Made by a program: the position numbers and the translations under genes | NCBI GenBank assembly: GCA_964624395.1 | Contig: CAZUWY010000001.1 | Span: forward strand, 1-64,000 | From: UBA1046 sp964624395 | GTDB lineage: Bacteria > Bacillota > Clostridia > Saccharofermentanales > DTU023 | Length of the DNA stretch: 64,000 nucleotides | Direction of reading: 5' to 3' | Notes under the pieces: model-generated | Seen by the model: only the letters and a program-made list of their open reading frames with translations | Told to the model about the DNA's origin: nothing | The model's database searches: none | In this document: positions 1 through 8,687 of the stretch, in pieces | How positions within the stretch are numbered: the first letter of the stretch is position 1 | How the letters are laid out: each line of letters starts with the position of its first letter

Positions 1-62
1 TCAAGGCTTGCTGGCAATGTCTGAAACTATGACTGATGAGCCCCACTGAAATTGACAGATAT

Positions 63-91
63 TTGACAAATTTTACTGCTGAGTATACTAT
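63..91 (+). promoter_or_regulatory. Probable promoter of the tRNA-Arg gene
   Basis: A perfect -35 box TTGACA (63-68) is followed after 17 bases by TACTAT (86-91), inside a TATACTATAAT stretch that offers several overlapping -10 choices. The tRNA begins 12 bases further on, a normal distance for a stable RNA promoter. A second TTGACA lies at 52-57 but is too far away. No other element is visible in the first 100 bases. Confidence 0.6.
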
Positions 92-103
92 AATTTGGCA
101 TAT

Positions 104-180
<77 letters not shown>

Positions 181-184
181 GTTA

Positions 185-216
185 AAACCCCTGCAGCTGT
201 AATGCTTCAGGGGTTT
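185..216 (+). terminator. Terminator after tRNA-Arg
   Basis: AAACCCCTG (185-193) and CAGGGGTTT (208-216) form a 9-bp hairpin five bases after the CCA end. The U tract is short (TTTATT), but the position fits release of the tRNA transcript. The same hairpin could also stop transcription arriving from the exonuclease gene on the other strand. Confidence 0.7.
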
Positions 217-298
217 ATTCGTGCTCAGATGCTCTAATACTCCAAGGCTCTAGCCTCAATATAATTTCAGCAAGGCCTCTTTGCTTCTGGATCTACTT

Positions 299-1060
299 TC
301 AGATTTTTATCTGCAATTCGACCGGGCAATGATCACTCCCCATTATATCCGCATGAATGGCCGCTGAGACCATTTTATCTTTGAGACAGTCAGAGACCAG
401 AAAATAGTCAATCCTCCAGCCGGCATTTCTTTCTCTGGCTCTGGTAATAAAGCTCCACCAGGTATAGGCATCCTCCTGATCAGGATAAAAATGGCGGAAA
501 GTATCGATAAAGCCATTGTCCAGCAAAATACTGAATTTCTCCCTTTCCTCATCAGTAAAACCGGCATTTCTCCGATTGCTGTCCGGATTTTTAAGATCAA
601 TTTCTTTGTGTGCTACATTGAGATCTCCGCAGACAATGACAGGTTTCTTCTTTTTCAAGGACAGAAGGTAATTTCTGAACAAATTTTCAAAATGCATGCG
701 CCCATCAAGCCTGGCCAGCTCCCTTTTGGAATTGGGCGTATAGACATTGATCAGGTAAAAATCCGGATATTCTAAGGTCAGCACCCGACCCTCTTTGTCA
801 TATTCAGCCTCGCCCATGCTCTTGGAAACAAAGAGAGGTTTTTCCTTAGCTAAAGTCATTGTGCCTGAATAACCTTTGCGTTCAGCACTGTGCCAGTAGG
901 CATGGTAGGGCGAGAAATCGAAATCCACCTGATCCGGCTGGGCCTTGATCTCTTGCAGGCAGATGAAATCTGAATCATTTTCTGCCAGATACTGAGGGAA
1001 GTTCTTGCCAATAACTGCCCGTAAACCGTTAACATTCCATGATTGAAGCTTTTTTGTCAT
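299..1060 (-). CDS. xth: Exodeoxyribonuclease III (AP endonuclease, ExoA/Xth family)
   Basis: This 253-residue protein is a Mg-dependent AP endonuclease and 3'-exonuclease of base excision repair. It carries the whole ExoIII signature in order: WNVNGLRA at the N-terminus, LQEIK with the metal-binding Glu, the Tyr of NVYTPNS, the Asp/Asn pair in GDLNVAHKEID, and the terminal GSDHCPV with the catalytic His. Length and order match the family. The chosen ATG gives MTKKLQSWNVNG, the usual N-terminus. A TTG six codons upstream sits almost on a purine-rich GAGAAGGG, so it is a less likely start. It ends toward the tRNA and appears to be transcribed alone. Confidence 0.95.
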   Translation of the reverse strand: MTKKLQSWNVNGLRAVIGKNFPQYLAENDSDFICLQEIKAQPDQVDFDFSPYHAYWHSAERKGYSGTMTLAKEKPLFVSKSMGEAEYDKEGRVLTLEYPDFYLINVYTPNSKRELARLDGRMHFENLFRNYLLSLKKKKPVIVCGDLNVAHKEIDLKNPDSNRRNAGFTDEEREKFSILLDNGFIDTFRHFYPDQEDAYTWWSFITRARERNAGWRIDYFLVSDCLKDKMVSAAIHADIMGSDHCPVELQIKI

Positions 1061-1169
1061 TTCAATTACCCAGTGCAATCCCTTCTCAATTCTTTTTCAA
1101 TCTATTTTATTCTTAGAGTAGTAAGCAGGCAATCGAGGCTGAAATGCCCTTGCTTAAACCTAGATTTAA

Positions 1170-2279
1170 TCAGCTCTCGTAATTCTCTTTCTTTTCTAAC
1201 TGAAGGAGCAAAAGATTGATCTCTTTAGTATCCACAGCTGCCATCAGCTGCTGCCGAATTGCTGAGGAAAAAGGAATCTTTCTAGTATAAAACAGCAGCT
1301 GTTTTCGCATTTCGCGCACAGCCTGATCTTCTCCCAGAAGTATTTTCATCCCCTGCAGATGCCTAAGGATTACAGCTCTCCATTCGGAGATCATCTCCTT
1401 AGTCTGAGGATCAAAAGAAAAAGTTTTTAAGGCTAAATCTCTGCCGGCAAATTCAGGAAAAGAGTAAATTTCAGAGGTACCCTCTTCTTTTTGCCGGTCA
1501 AAGAAATCTGCAATATCTTTAAACAACCAGGGATTGCCCCTGGCCGCCCGCCCGATCATGAAAGCATCTGCGCCGGTTTTCTCTGCCATTGCAATTATTC
1601 CCTGTGCAGATTTAAGATCGCCATTGCCAACCACCGGGATATTGACCGCTGCTTTCACCTTGCAGATAATAGACCAGTCAGACTCTCCGCCATACATTTG
1701 CACGGTCAGACGGGGATGGACAACAATCCCCGCCACACCGGTATCCTCTATCCCTTTAACAAAAGAAACAAGGTCTTTCATCGGCTCTCTGACGCCGGAT
1801 CTAATTTTTACCGTGATTTTTTTGCCGTAATTATCGGCGGCTTTTACAGCTGCGCGGCATAATTCAAGAGCCAGATCCGGTTTATCTAAAATAGCTGATC
1901 CTGCCCCGGTTTTGATGACTTTTTTAACGGGACAGCCCATATTTATATCGATAAAAGCAGTTTGGCAAAGATCAGGATGACTTAAAATCTGCTGGATGGC
2001 ATATTCTAAATCTGCCGGATCCGCCGCAAACAGCTGGATTGCTGTTTGCTCCTCCTCGGGATGAATCGCCAAATAACGCAGCTGGTGCACTAGCAGTGGA
2101 TCATACTTGATCCCTCTGGCAGAAACAAGCTCAGTCACTGTCCAGCCACAGCCGTACCGCTGGCAGAGAAGACGAAAGGGCCAGGAGCTGGTCCCAGCCA
2201 ATGGGGCTAGGACAAGATTCGTTTTCATTTGCTTGCCGGCAAAAAACAAAGGCCGGATAATATCTTTTACATTTGCCAT
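1170..2279 (-). CDS. tRNA-dihydrouridine synthase (DusB-like)
   Basis: An FMN-dependent enzyme that reduces uridine to dihydrouridine in tRNA D-loops. The 369-residue protein has the Dus TIM-barrel landmarks: LAPLAG near residue 23, TELVSARG, the NMGCPVKKVIKTGAGSA segment with the catalytic Cys, VKIRSGV, the HPRLTVQMYGG His segment, GNGDL, and MIGRAARGNPWLF for phosphate binding. A helical C-terminal domain follows, as in DusB and DusA. The first ATG has a poor ribosome-binding site; an ATG 17 codons later (MKTNLVLAPLAG) is a plausible alternative start. It diverges from thymidine kinase across about 130 bases. Which tRNA position it modifies cannot be read from sequence. Confidence 0.93.
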   Translation of the reverse strand: MANVKDIIRPLFFAGKQMKTNLVLAPLAGTSSWPFRLLCQRYGCGWTVTELVSARGIKYDPLLVHQLRYLAIHPEEEQTAIQLFAADPADLEYAIQQILSHPDLCQTAFIDINMGCPVKKVIKTGAGSAILDKPDLALELCRAAVKAADNYGKKITVKIRSGVREPMKDLVSFVKGIEDTGVAGIVVHPRLTVQMYGGESDWSIICKVKAAVNIPVVGNGDLKSAQGIIAMAEKTGADAFMIGRAARGNPWLFKDIADFFDRQKEEGTSEIYSFPEFAGRDLALKTFSFDPQTKEMISEWRAVILRHLQGMKILLGEDQAVREMRKQLLFYTRKIPFSSAIRQQLMAAVDTKEINLLLLQLEKKENYES

Positions 2280-2295
2280 ATATTTGCTACCGCGA

Positions 2296-2323
2296 TTGAA
2301 ATAGGGATTAATGAAATTATAAC
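2296..2323 (+). promoter_or_regulatory. Candidate promoter for tdk
   Basis: TTGAAA (2296-2301) and TATAAC (2318-2323) are separated by 16 bases and lie about 85 bases before the thymidine kinase start codon. This is the best sigma-A-like pair in the short divergent gap; the match is only fair. Confidence 0.4.
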
Positions 2324-2407
2324 AGCAAGGCAGATCATGATAAACTAAGCATAGATGATCTTGTTACCGCCCTGCCTGATGAAGGAGCCGGTGTTTTGAG
2401 GTAAATT

Positions 2408-3049
2408 ATGGCCAAATTATATTTTCGTTATGGTGCGATGAACTCAGGCAAAACCACTGCCCTGATACAGGTTGCCTTTAATTACGAGGAAAGAGGCATG
2501 AATGTGGTGCTCTTAAAGCCCAGCTCAGATACCAAGGGCAAAGATCTGATCATCAGCAGACTGGGAATCAAGCGCCAGGTAGATGCTGTGCTTACAGCTG
2601 ATGATGATCCCAGATTAATCGTAGAAGATTTTTGTAAAACAAAAAAGATAGCATGCGTGCTGGTGGATGAAGCACAATTTCTGAGTAAAAAACAGGTAGA
2701 ACAGCTCTTAAAAATAGCTTTACTCGACAATATTCCGGTAATTTGCTATGGCTTGAGAGTGGATTTTAGAAGGGAAGGTTTCCCTGGCAGTATCAGGCTT
2801 CTTTTGCTGGCCCATTCAATTGAAGAACTCAAAACCATCTGCCGCTGCAGCAGAAAGGCTATATTTACCGGACGCAAACTCAATGGGCAATTCATTTTCA
2901 GTGGTGAACAGATTGCAATTGACGGTGAGGATAAAGTCAGTTATGAGGCTCTTTGCGGTCAATGCTATGAAAAAGAGCTGGCCAAAGCTCAAAAGAGAGC
3001 CGCTTCTTTAGCAAAAGCTGCACCGGGCAAAACAAAAACAGAAAAATAA
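2408..3049 (+). CDS. tdk: Thymidine kinase
   Basis: Type II thymidine kinase, which phosphorylates thymidine for salvage of dTMP. The 213-residue protein has the P-loop GAMNSGKTT at residues 9-17, the Walker B-like VLVDEAQFL near residue 95, the YGLRVDFRREGFPGS lasso segment, and a C-terminal zinc site built from CRC near residue 140 and CGQC near residue 182. A GAGGT ribosome-binding site precedes the ATG. The last 20 residues are a Lys/Ala-rich tail beyond the core fold. It is a single-gene unit between a candidate promoter and a strong terminator. Confidence 0.96.
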   Translation: MAKLYFRYGAMNSGKTTALIQVAFNYEERGMNVVLLKPSSDTKGKDLIISRLGIKRQVDAVLTADDDPRLIVEDFCKTKKIACVLVDEAQFLSKKQVEQLLKIALLDNIPVICYGLRVDFRREGFPGSIRLLLLAHSIEELKTICRCSRKAIFTGRKLNGQFIFSGEQIAIDGEDKVSYEALCGQCYEKELAKAQKRAASLAKAAPGKTKTEK

Positions 3050-3074
3050 AATTTGATGGCATTGAATAAAAACC

Positions 3075-3115
3075 AAAAAACAGCTCCCCCAGATAATTTG
3101 GAGGAGCTGTTTTTT
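3075..3115. terminator. Bidirectional terminator between converging genes
   Basis: CAGCTCC (3081-3087) pairs with GGAGCTG (3103-3109), flanked by A6 on the left and T6 on the right. It can therefore stop transcription from both thymidine kinase (+) and the Q/P/Y-rich membrane protein (-). Confidence 0.88.
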
Positions 3116-3142
3116 AGCATCTAAATCTTATTCAAGCAAAGC

Positions 3143-4258
3143 TTATTCAATATTTACTGGCTTGTCATCATAAGCATCTGGCATATCCTGATCACTGCTT
3201 TGCTCTGCCTGCTCATATTGCGGGGCCTGATAGGGCTGTTGGACCGGGTAGGCCTGCTGGTCCGGATAGGGCTGAGAGCTCTGGTAGGGCTGCTGAGTGT
3301 AGTCAGGTTGCTGGGCCTGATAAGGTTGCTGAGTGTAATCTGGCTGCTGAGTGTAATCTGCTTGCTGGGCCTGGTAGGGCTGCTGAGCCGGATAAGGCTG
3401 CTGGGCCTGTGCATGCTGTGCTGGGTAGGGCTGTTGCGCCGGATAGGCTTGCTGCTGCGTATATTGCTGGCCCTGATACTGAGGCTGCGCTGCATACTGC
3501 TGCTGACCGTAATATTGTCGCCCATATTGCTGGTATGGCTGGCCGTGATAATAGCCCTGGGTCTGCTGAGTGACTCCCGCCAGCTTGCTGAGTTTGGAGG
3601 CCAGAATGGAAATGAAGATTAAACCTAAGATCGCTAAGATCCCTAGTTCAACAAACATAAGTATCCTGACCGGCTGCTCTTCCAAAGTTTCCCAGATAGT
3701 GAAAGAAAGGCCAAAATAGCTGGTGGCTTTGCCTACAAAAGCAACCAGCACAGTTACAACCGAAAACAACAAGGCAAACAGTTGCGTGACCAGTGCAGCG
3801 ACAGCAAATGCTCTTGCACCCTTGGCCTTGCTTTTGTTTCTGGCCGCAGCCAGAGACAAAGGCCCGCCGATGATAAACAAGAATGCTGCCAATAAAAATG
3901 AGCAGATCTTGAGAATTGTCGCCAGGAAGAATATGCCCAGACTGAAAGAAATGTCAAAGGCATAGCCTATCTCAGTAAAATACTCTTTGTATTCGGCACC
4001 GGTGAAAAGCATGATAATAAAATAAGCCAGATAGATCAGCCCAAAAACCATCACAACGGTGGCAATGCCCTTTATTCCCGCTGATGTCCCCTGTTCCTGA
4101 GGATATCCCGGCTGCTGGTAATATGCCTGCTGCCAGTACTGTTCCGGCTGCTGGGCATATGAACTGTTCTGGTAGGGATACTGGTTTGCCTGTGGCGCGT
4201 AATATCCTGTGTTTCCTTCTTGAGGACCTGTCCCCTGACCATAATGCTGATCGCTCAT
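3143..4258 (-). CDS. Four-helix membrane protein with Gln/Pro/Tyr-rich tails, function unknown
   Basis: The family is not recognised. The 371 residues fall in three parts. Residues 1-58 are rich in Gln, Tyr and Pro. Residues about 60-228 carry four probable membrane helices with short loops, resembling DUF4064-type small membrane proteins. Residues about 229-371 are a disordered tail built from repeats such as QQPYPAQ, QQPYQAQ and QQPDYTQ, ending in an acidic stretch. Even helix number places both tails on the same side of the membrane, probably the cytoplasm. A strong GAAGGAGG site precedes the ATG. The tails look like low-complexity scaffolding or condensate-forming segments, which is inference. 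Confidence 0.75.
   Translation of the reverse strand: MSDQHYGQGTGPQEGNTGYYAPQANQYPYQNSSYAQQPEQYWQQAYYQQPGYPQEQGTSAGIKGIATVVMVFGLIYLAYFIIMLFTGAEYKEYFTEIGYAFDISFSLGIFFLATILKICSFLLAAFLFIIGGPLSLAAARNKSKAKGARAFAVAALVTQLFALLFSVVTVLVAFVGKATSYFGLSFTIWETLEEQPVRILMFVELGILAILGLIFISILASKLSKLAGVTQQTQGYYHGQPYQQYGRQYYGQQQYAAQPQYQGQQYTQQQAYPAQQPYPAQHAQAQQPYPAQQPYQAQQADYTQQPDYTQQPYQAQQPDYTQQPYQSSQPYPDQQAYPVQQPYQAPQYEQAEQSSDQDMPDAYDDKPVNIE
3170..3560 (-). repeat. Low-complexity coding repeat (QQPY-type units)
   Basis: Within the C-terminal part of the membrane protein the DNA is a run of imperfect short units encoding QQPYPAQ, QQPYQAQ and QQPDYTQ. The units vary at third codon positions, suggesting selection on the protein rather than very recent slippage. 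The opposite strand contains a long open Leu/Gly-rich frame purely because of this composition. Confidence 0.8.
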
Positions 4259-4383
4259 ACAGCACCTCCTTCTTGCTTCATATGCAATTATTCTCCTGCT
4301 TGCATTCTAGCAAAGTATAGCGATGCCTATCAAGAAAGATCGCAGATTAAAATTTTGCCTGATAAACTCTGTTTTAATTACTT

Positions 4384-5127
4384 CTATTTCAGTCCCCAGC
4401 TATCCATCTCTGCTTGAGCAGGTCGTTCATACATTCCTCTCCTGCTCACACACCAGCCGGTCTTATTCTTTATCTCCACCAGATACTCAGCATATTTTAG
4501 CGCGGCGACCATGGAGTCTATCACCGGGACATTAAACTCTGCTTGCAACTCGTGAAAAAAGCCATACTGCATGGTGCAGCCTAAGATAATCACTTCGGCT
4601 TTATCTTTTTCTACCGCTTTTTTTATCTCCTCTTTCATCTTGCGGGCAGTATATTTTTGATCTTTATGGAAATCTAGAACGCCCAGTCCAAGGCTGCGAA
4701 ATGATGCCAATTTGCTGCCCAACCCATATTTAATAATATTATTTCTCATCTGGGGGATCCATTTATCCCGGCCGACAATTACACTGAAACGGTCACCTAA
4801 AGTAGCGGCAAGATGGACACTGGCCTCGGCAGGACCAGTGACAATAATATCTTTACTGATTTCTCTGGCTGTATAAAGAGCGGGATCATCAAAGCAGGCA
4901 ATCACAGCAGCAGCAAAGCCATCGTTTTCTGCTTTAATAATCTCTTTTATGATCTCTGCTTCCGCCAGAGACTGGTAGTATAGGTATTCCAGATGAAGAG
5001 GCCCCTGAGCAAGATTTCTAATCTCGATCTCTGTGTTGTCATCTTTATAAGTGTTCAGATAGGCCAAGATCTCTTGATTGAGATCAGCATAGGCAACCGG
5101 CTTTAAATGCATTATCTTCTTTTTCAT
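4384..5127 (-). CDS. Asp/Glu/hydantoin racemase family protein
   Basis: A 247-residue protein of the cofactor-independent racemase superfamily, which uses two cysteines as acid and base. Cys78 in AVIACFDDP and Cys184 in VIILGCTMQ are in the expected places, one per half of the pseudo-symmetric fold. Length fits hydantoin racemase-like members better than MurI. The start was placed at MKKKIMH because GAGGTTGGGA lies directly before it; an ATG four codons earlier is the alternative. It is the last gene of a minus-strand run with a NicX-like protein, a dipeptidase and an oligopeptide importer, suggesting racemisation of an imported amino acid or cyclic amide. The substrate is unknown. Confidence 0.8.
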   Translation of the reverse strand: MKKKIMHLKPVAYADLNQEILAYLNTYKDDNTEIEIRNLAQGPLHLEYLYYQSLAEAEIIKEIIKAENDGFAAAVIACFDDPALYTAREISKDIIVTGPAEASVHLAATLGDRFSVIVGRDKWIPQMRNNIIKYGLGSKLASFRSLGLGVLDFHKDQKYTARKMKEEIKKAVEKDKAEVIILGCTMQYGFFHELQAEFNVPVIDSMVAALKYAEYLVEIKNKTGWCVSRRGMYERPAQAEMDSWGLK

Positions 5128-5178
5128 TCCCAACCTCATTTAATAAAGGGGCGGCATTTCCTGCCACCCCTTCTTTTA

Positions 5179-6246
5179 TCAGTAGCCTTCCACGCCCATC
5201 TCAGCGCAAAGCCTTCTGGCCTCAGGATCTATGTAGACCCCGTCTTCCTCAAAGACTTCACCGTCGAGGATTATGGTCGGATAAAGCACAACGCCATCAG
5301 TATGAGAGGCAGCACTCCAATGCTCTCCGCCAATCGTAATGCCCTGACTGCCGATGCCAAACTCCATGCAGCCAAAGACTCGCTCATCCTCAACAATTCG
5401 GCCGGTAATCTTGGTAACACCCGGATTAAAGCCCTGTGAATAATGGGCCAGCCGCAGCATATTGGGATCATTAAAGCCGTAGATCCATTGTTTAAAGACA
5501 TCCGCCTCCTTGCCCCCGCTAATATCTACAATTCTGCCCTTTTCAAATTCAATCCGGATGGTTTCATTCAGGACGCCAATCCTGTCGGGAGGGAAAACAG
5601 CACCGTCAAATACTAGAGTACCTTCAATGCTGTCCTCCAGCGGGCAAAAACTGGTCTGACCGGTCAACATAACAGGATAGCCCTTCATCGAGGCCTTTAT
5701 GCCCGAATGTCTAACTTTGCGGCCGCCCATACGCCCTCTCAGATTTGTCCCGTTCTTCGTCCGGATAATAATCTCATCGGCCTCCTCCAGTCTCTTCTTA
5801 AAGTACTCGCCCAGTTCAATTACTCTATCGACATCAATGCGGCCGATGCAGTTGATCAGCATATGAGTGTCCATGCCTGTGGCACAGATATAGCGCGCTC
5901 CGTTTTTGTCAACCGCCCTGCGATAGGCTTCACCATGCATGATTGAGGCATAGGAAAGCTCAATCCAGACATCGGCCACAGAAATAGCCTCGGCCACAGG
6001 TGCGGGCGGCTCTGCATAGAAGCCATCCGCCGTGGGATAATAGACTACAGTGGGCACAACATCATTTACATAGGCAGCACCTGCCAAAGCATTTACCACC
6101 CGTTCATCAATACAGGTGTCATAGCTGATAACCAGATTTTCACCCGGCTTGCAGAGCATAATATCTACCACCAGCTTCTTTGCTGCCTTGGCCAGCTCAA
6201 TCCTGTAGTACTCATCCCGCATTTCCACTCCAATATTCCAGTCCAT
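5179..6246 (-). CDS. NicX/M29-aminopeptidase-like metalloprotein
   Basis: The 355-residue protein resembles the family that includes M29 aminopeptidases and 2,5-dihydroxypyridine 5,6-dioxygenase (NicX). It has the LEDSIEGTLVFDG strand, His268 in LAHYSQGFNPG, and a C-terminal SHTDGVV with His315 and Asp317, close to the iron ligands reported for NicX. At the position where M29 peptidases have the TGEVF glutamate, this protein reads TGQTSF, arguing against a simple aminopeptidase. The ATG follows GGGAGG with good spacing. Its neighbours handle peptides and amino acids. An oxygen-dependent reaction is unlikely in an anaerobe, so a related hydrolytic role on a small cyclic or aromatic substrate is possible. 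Function is not settled. Confidence 0.65.
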   Translation of the reverse strand: MDWNIGVEMRDEYYRIELAKAAKKLVVDIMLCKPGENLVISYDTCIDERVVNALAGAAYVNDVVPTVVYYPTADGFYAEPPAPVAEAISVADVWIELSYASIMHGEAYRRAVDKNGARYICATGMDTHMLINCIGRIDVDRVIELGEYFKKRLEEADEIIIRTKNGTNLRGRMGGRKVRHSGIKASMKGYPVMLTGQTSFCPLEDSIEGTLVFDGAVFPPDRIGVLNETIRIEFEKGRIVDISGGKEADVFKQWIYGFNDPNMLRLAHYSQGFNPGVTKITGRIVEDERVFGCMEFGIGSQGITIGGEHWSAASHTDGVVLYPTIILDGEVFEEDGVYIDPEARRLCAEMGVEGY

Positions 6247-6284
6247 TTTTTGTCCTCCCAAATAAGCTTATGTAAATTCAAATT

Positions 6285-7697
6285 TTAATGATTAAGTAGT
6301 GTGTACAAAGCCTGAGCATAAATCTTGCCCGCTAAAACCAGATCATCAACGCCAATGTACTCATCCGCCTCGTGGGCCAGTTCACGCTGGCCGGGGAAAA
6401 GAGGTCCGTAAGCGGCAAAATTCTCCATTGCCCGGCAGTAGGTTCCTCCCCCGATGACTACAGGCTCTTCAGATCTGCCGGTTACAGCGCAGTAGACACT
6501 GTGCAGTGTTTGAACCAGAGGATCTTTGACCGGCAGATAGAGGTGGGCTTTATCCTGCAAAATATTGAGTGCCAAACCCTCTTCCTGGCAAGCCACATTG
6601 AGAGTTTTCAAAATCACTTCCCTACTGGCATGAATCGGATAGCGGATTTCCACACTGGCTGAGCCCTTTTCTGCGCCTACTTCAATCAGACCTAGCGACA
6701 AGGTTAAAATGCCGGACAATTTATCTTCACAGCAGACTCCCAAAGCCTCGCCTCTATAGCCGTCAGCAAAAAGATGCCTCATCTTCTGGACAAAGCCGGC
6801 TTGACCTCCTGCCGCCAATGGCAAGGAGGCAAGGAAATTAATCAGGGTATTGATGGCATTCTTGCCGTTCCACGGTGTTGAGGAATGAGCGCTTTGCCCT
6901 TGGGCAGTAAGGATTATTTTCTTGTCTTCTTCATGGAGGGAAATCTCCTCCTCTAAGTTCATCTCGGTTAGCAGATGCTCAATCAGCTCTTTACCTTCAC
7001 TGTCAGCTGCAAGATATGCAACAGCCTGAGGCGGAACCGTATTTAACTTCAAGCCGCCTTTGATGGCAATAATTCTGATTCCTGGTTTATTATCTTCATC
7101 TTTCCAGCAGTCTTTAAGCTCAAATCTTAATATTCCCTTTTCCGCATGGATGACAGGAAATTCAGCATCGGGGGAAAAGCCGCCCCAAGGCTGCTTTTCC
7201 TTTTGCAGATAATAGTTGAGGCAGCGCATGCCTGACTCCTCATCAGCGCCAATGATATGCCTTACATGGTTTTTGACCGGCAGACCGCTGTCGCGAATTG
7301 CTTTCATGGCATAAAGCGCCGCGACCATAGGCCCTTTGTCATCTACGGCACCCCGTCCGTAGAGCTTGCCCTGATGAACCGTACCCTCAAAGGGAGGAAA
7401 GGTCCAGCCGTCACCGACCGGCACAACATCGATATGTGAAAGTATGCCGATTTGCTTACCCTCACTGCCCCAGTCGACAGTGCCGACATGACCTTGATAG
7501 TTCTTGGTCTCAAAGCCCATCCCGGCCGCTATCTCTAGCACAGCCTCCAAAGCTTCGTTGATTGCCCTGCCATAGGGAGCTGCTTCACTCACCGGCTCTT
7601 CATATACACTGGGGTAGGCTATCAGGCGGCTGGTCGTTGCAACCATCTCCTCACGGTATGACTCTACTAACTGATTAAGTTTCTCTTCCATCTTCAT
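6285..7697 (-). CDS. pepV: M20 family dipeptidase, PepV type
   Basis: A cytoplasmic di-zinc peptidase that splits dipeptides after uptake. The 470-residue length is that of PepV/Sapep. The metal and catalytic set is complete: His88 in LSHIDVVP, Asp119 or Asp120 in GRGAVDDKGP, the catalytic Glu pair in ADEESG (153-154), Asp177 in FSPDAEFP, and His442 in HEADEYI. The start codon lies 3 bases after the oppF stop, and a GGAGG/AGGAG site overlaps that stop, so translation is probably coupled. A second ATG two codons in is equally well placed. Together with OppABCDF it forms an uptake-and-cleavage module for peptides. Confidence 0.9.
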   Translation of the reverse strand: MKMEEKLNQLVESYREEMVATTSRLIAYPSVYEEPVSEAAPYGRAINEALEAVLEIAAGMGFETKNYQGHVGTVDWGSEGKQIGILSHIDVVPVGDGWTFPPFEGTVHQGKLYGRGAVDDKGPMVAALYAMKAIRDSGLPVKNHVRHIIGADEESGMRCLNYYLQKEKQPWGGFSPDAEFPVIHAEKGILRFELKDCWKDEDNKPGIRIIAIKGGLKLNTVPPQAVAYLAADSEGKELIEHLLTEMNLEEEISLHEEDKKIILTAQGQSAHSSTPWNGKNAINTLINFLASLPLAAGGQAGFVQKMRHLFADGYRGEALGVCCEDKLSGILTLSLGLIEVGAEKGSASVEIRYPIHASREVILKTLNVACQEEGLALNILQDKAHLYLPVKDPLVQTLHSVYCAVTGRSEEPVVIGGGTYCRAMENFAAYGPLFPGQRELAHEADEYIGVDDLVLAGKIYAQALYTLLNH

Positions 7698-7700
7698 CTC

Positions 7701-8687
7701 CTAAACCTCCGCTGCTAATTCTTCGGCCGGAGGGTATTTGTGGCAACTGACAAAATGGCCCGGCTCTATCTCAATCATGGTGGGAATCTCAACCTTGCAA
7801 ATGTCCATACAGTCACGGCAGCGAGTATGGAATGTACATCCCGGCGGCACATCGACTGGCGAAGGTATTTCACCTTCGGAAATAATCTGAGCCGGCTTGA
7901 TCTGCTCTTCTTCTTCGGTAGCTACTGGGATGGAAGAAAGGAGCATCTGCGTATAGGGATGCAGCGGTTTGTGGAAAAATTCAGCTGTCGGTGCCAGTTC
8001 ACACAGTCTGCCCAGGTACAAGATAGCAACTCTGGTGGCTACATTGCGCATCAGGCTCAGATCATGCGTGATAAAAAGATAAGAGAGCTCCAGCTTTTTT
8101 TGCAGATCTATCAGGGTGTTTATCACTTTGGCCTGCACCGAAACATCAAGGGCTGAGGTCGGCTCATCGAGAATGATAAATTCAGGATTTGAGGCCAGAG
8201 CTCTAGCCACTGAAACCAGCTGGCGCTCACCTCCCCCTATATTTCTGGGCATTCTTCTCTTGAACTGGACAGGCAGACCCACCAGATCCAAAAGCTCGTC
8301 AATTCTCTTTTGCCGCCCCTCTTGTGAAAGCTTGTCGTGAATCTTGAGGGGAACCTCCAGGCTCTGGCCAACATTGCGGCGGGAATTCAAAGATGAGCCC
8401 GGATCCTGAAAGACAATCTGGATTTCACCTTTTTGCTTAAGGCTTCTCTTATAGCCTTTCCTGGCCAGATCCTCGCCTTTATAGATGATCTTGCCATCAG
8501 TCGCACCGTACATACCAACAATCGTATAGGCGATTGTACTCTTGCCACTGCCTGATTCTCCCACCAGACCCAAAGTCTCACCTTCATAGAGCTTCAAGCT
8601 GACATCATCTACGGCCTTGACAGCTTTCTTGTTGGGCAGGGGGAAATATTTTTTCAGGTTTTCAATCTCCAGAATTACTTTACTCAT
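7701..8687 (-). CDS. oppF: Oligopeptide/dipeptide ABC transporter ATP-binding protein (OppF-like)
   Basis: One of the paired ATPases driving peptide uptake. The 328 residues carry Walker A GESGSGKST (43-51), the Q-loop VFQDP (near 94), Walker B IILDEP (near 181-186), and the H-loop ITHDLS. The C-terminal oligopeptide-transporter extension has the Cys-rich CTFHTRCRDCMDIC. The signature motif is unusual: IGGGERQ in place of LSGGQRQ. OppD keeps a near-canonical LSGGMRQ, so the two ATP sites may be unequal. The gene overlaps the oppD stop by four bases (ATGA). Confidence 0.92.
   Translation of the reverse strand: MSKVILEIENLKKYFPLPNKKAVKAVDDVSLKLYEGETLGLVGESGSGKSTIAYTIVGMYGATDGKIIYKGEDLARKGYKRSLKQKGEIQIVFQDPGSSLNSRRNVGQSLEVPLKIHDKLSQEGRQKRIDELLDLVGLPVQFKRRMPRNIGGGERQLVSVARALASNPEFIILDEPTSALDVSVQAKVINTLIDLQKKLELSYLFITHDLSLMRNVATRVAILYLGRLCELAPTAEFFHKPLHPYTQMLLSSIPVATEEEEQIKPAQIISEGEIPSPVDVPPGCTFHTRCRDCMDICKVEIPTMIEIEPGHFVSCHKYPPAEELAAEV

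Noticed and set aside
3200..3622. Long plus-strand open frame of about 140 codons, rich in Leu, Gly and Val
   Set aside because: It is the reverse complement of the Gln/Pro-rich repeat in the membrane protein gene; there is no ribosome-binding site and no independent protein pattern.
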